Source: CAYVQU01 sp964453155 (GTDB taxonomy: Bacteria; Chloroflexota; Anaerolineae; Anaerolineales; UBA11858). From it: a stretch of 20,957 nt of DNA. Positions 18,752-20,957 of this stretch are shown here, piece by piece. Within the stretch, counting starts at the first letter, position 1, and each line of letters opens with the position of its first letter. A model generated the notes under the pieces. It was not told the DNA's origin. It saw nothing but the letters and a program-made list of their open reading frames with translations, and did not search any database. The position numbers and the translations under genes were made by a program. The stretch lies in assembly GCA_964453155.1 (NCBI GenBank), contig CAYVQU010000088.1, positions 1 to 20,957 on the forward strand, given 5' to 3'.

Positions 18752-20957
<2,206 letters not shown>

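Overview
The window looks like a contig from an uncultured, probably Chloroflexota (Anaerolineae-like) bacterium. That placement is inferred from the gene mix: a Tat-exported DUF1800/DUF1501 pair, an Mth938-like protein, a multi-GAF diguanylate cyclase, and many short palindromic intergenic repeats. No rRNA or other phylogenetic marker is present to confirm it. The last 47 bases are a pure G run that is almost certainly a read or assembly artifact. No tRNA, rRNA, CRISPR array or transposase gene was seen, and no gene-free stretch exceeds about 180 bases.

Region 1 (1-853): a leader with a promoter-like and a terminator-like signal, then a SRAP/YedK-type protein that protects abasic sites in single-stranded DNA.

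Region 2 (919-12553) is the core of the window. On the + strand it holds a GH38 alpha-mannosidase fused to a 2H-phosphoesterase domain, a sulfatase of the N-sulfoglucosamine sulfohydrolase type, a GH130 mannoside phosphorylase/hydrolase, a GT4 glycosyltransferase, a GNAT acetyltransferase, a GH13_18 phosphorylase best read as glucosylglycerate phosphorylase, and a MOFRL-type glycerate 2-kinase. The last two suggest a route from a glucosylglycerate-based solute to glucose 1-phosphate plus D-glycerate and then 2-phosphoglycerate. The alpha-mannosidase could first remove mannose from mannosylglucosylglycerate. None of these proteins has a visible signal peptide and there is no transporter, so turnover of an internal solute or glycan fits better than scavenging. 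The sulfatase, GH130 and 2H domain are not explained by the known pathway and may point to a modified (for example sulfated) solute.

The three gaps in the first half of this cluster are each filled by a palindromic element. The three differ in sequence but share a plan: two arms of three or four 7-bp units (CRCNRAK) spaced 8-10 bp. A half copy lies further on at 15644-15673. The second half of the cluster is tightly packed, with overlapping genes.

Region 3 (12554-15595): a REP-like repeat, then a Tat lipoprotein of the DUF1800 family broken by one in-frame TAA, then its usual partner, a Tat-exported DUF1501 protein. Region 4 (15776-18630): an Mth938-like gene on the minus strand, divergent from a PflX-like radical SAM gene with back-to-back extended -10 promoters, followed by a membrane-anchored alpha/beta hydrolase and a CoA-binding protein. 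Region 5 (18752 to the end, minus strand): a GAF-GAF-GAF-GGDEF diguanylate cyclase whose N-terminus is cut off by the contig end.
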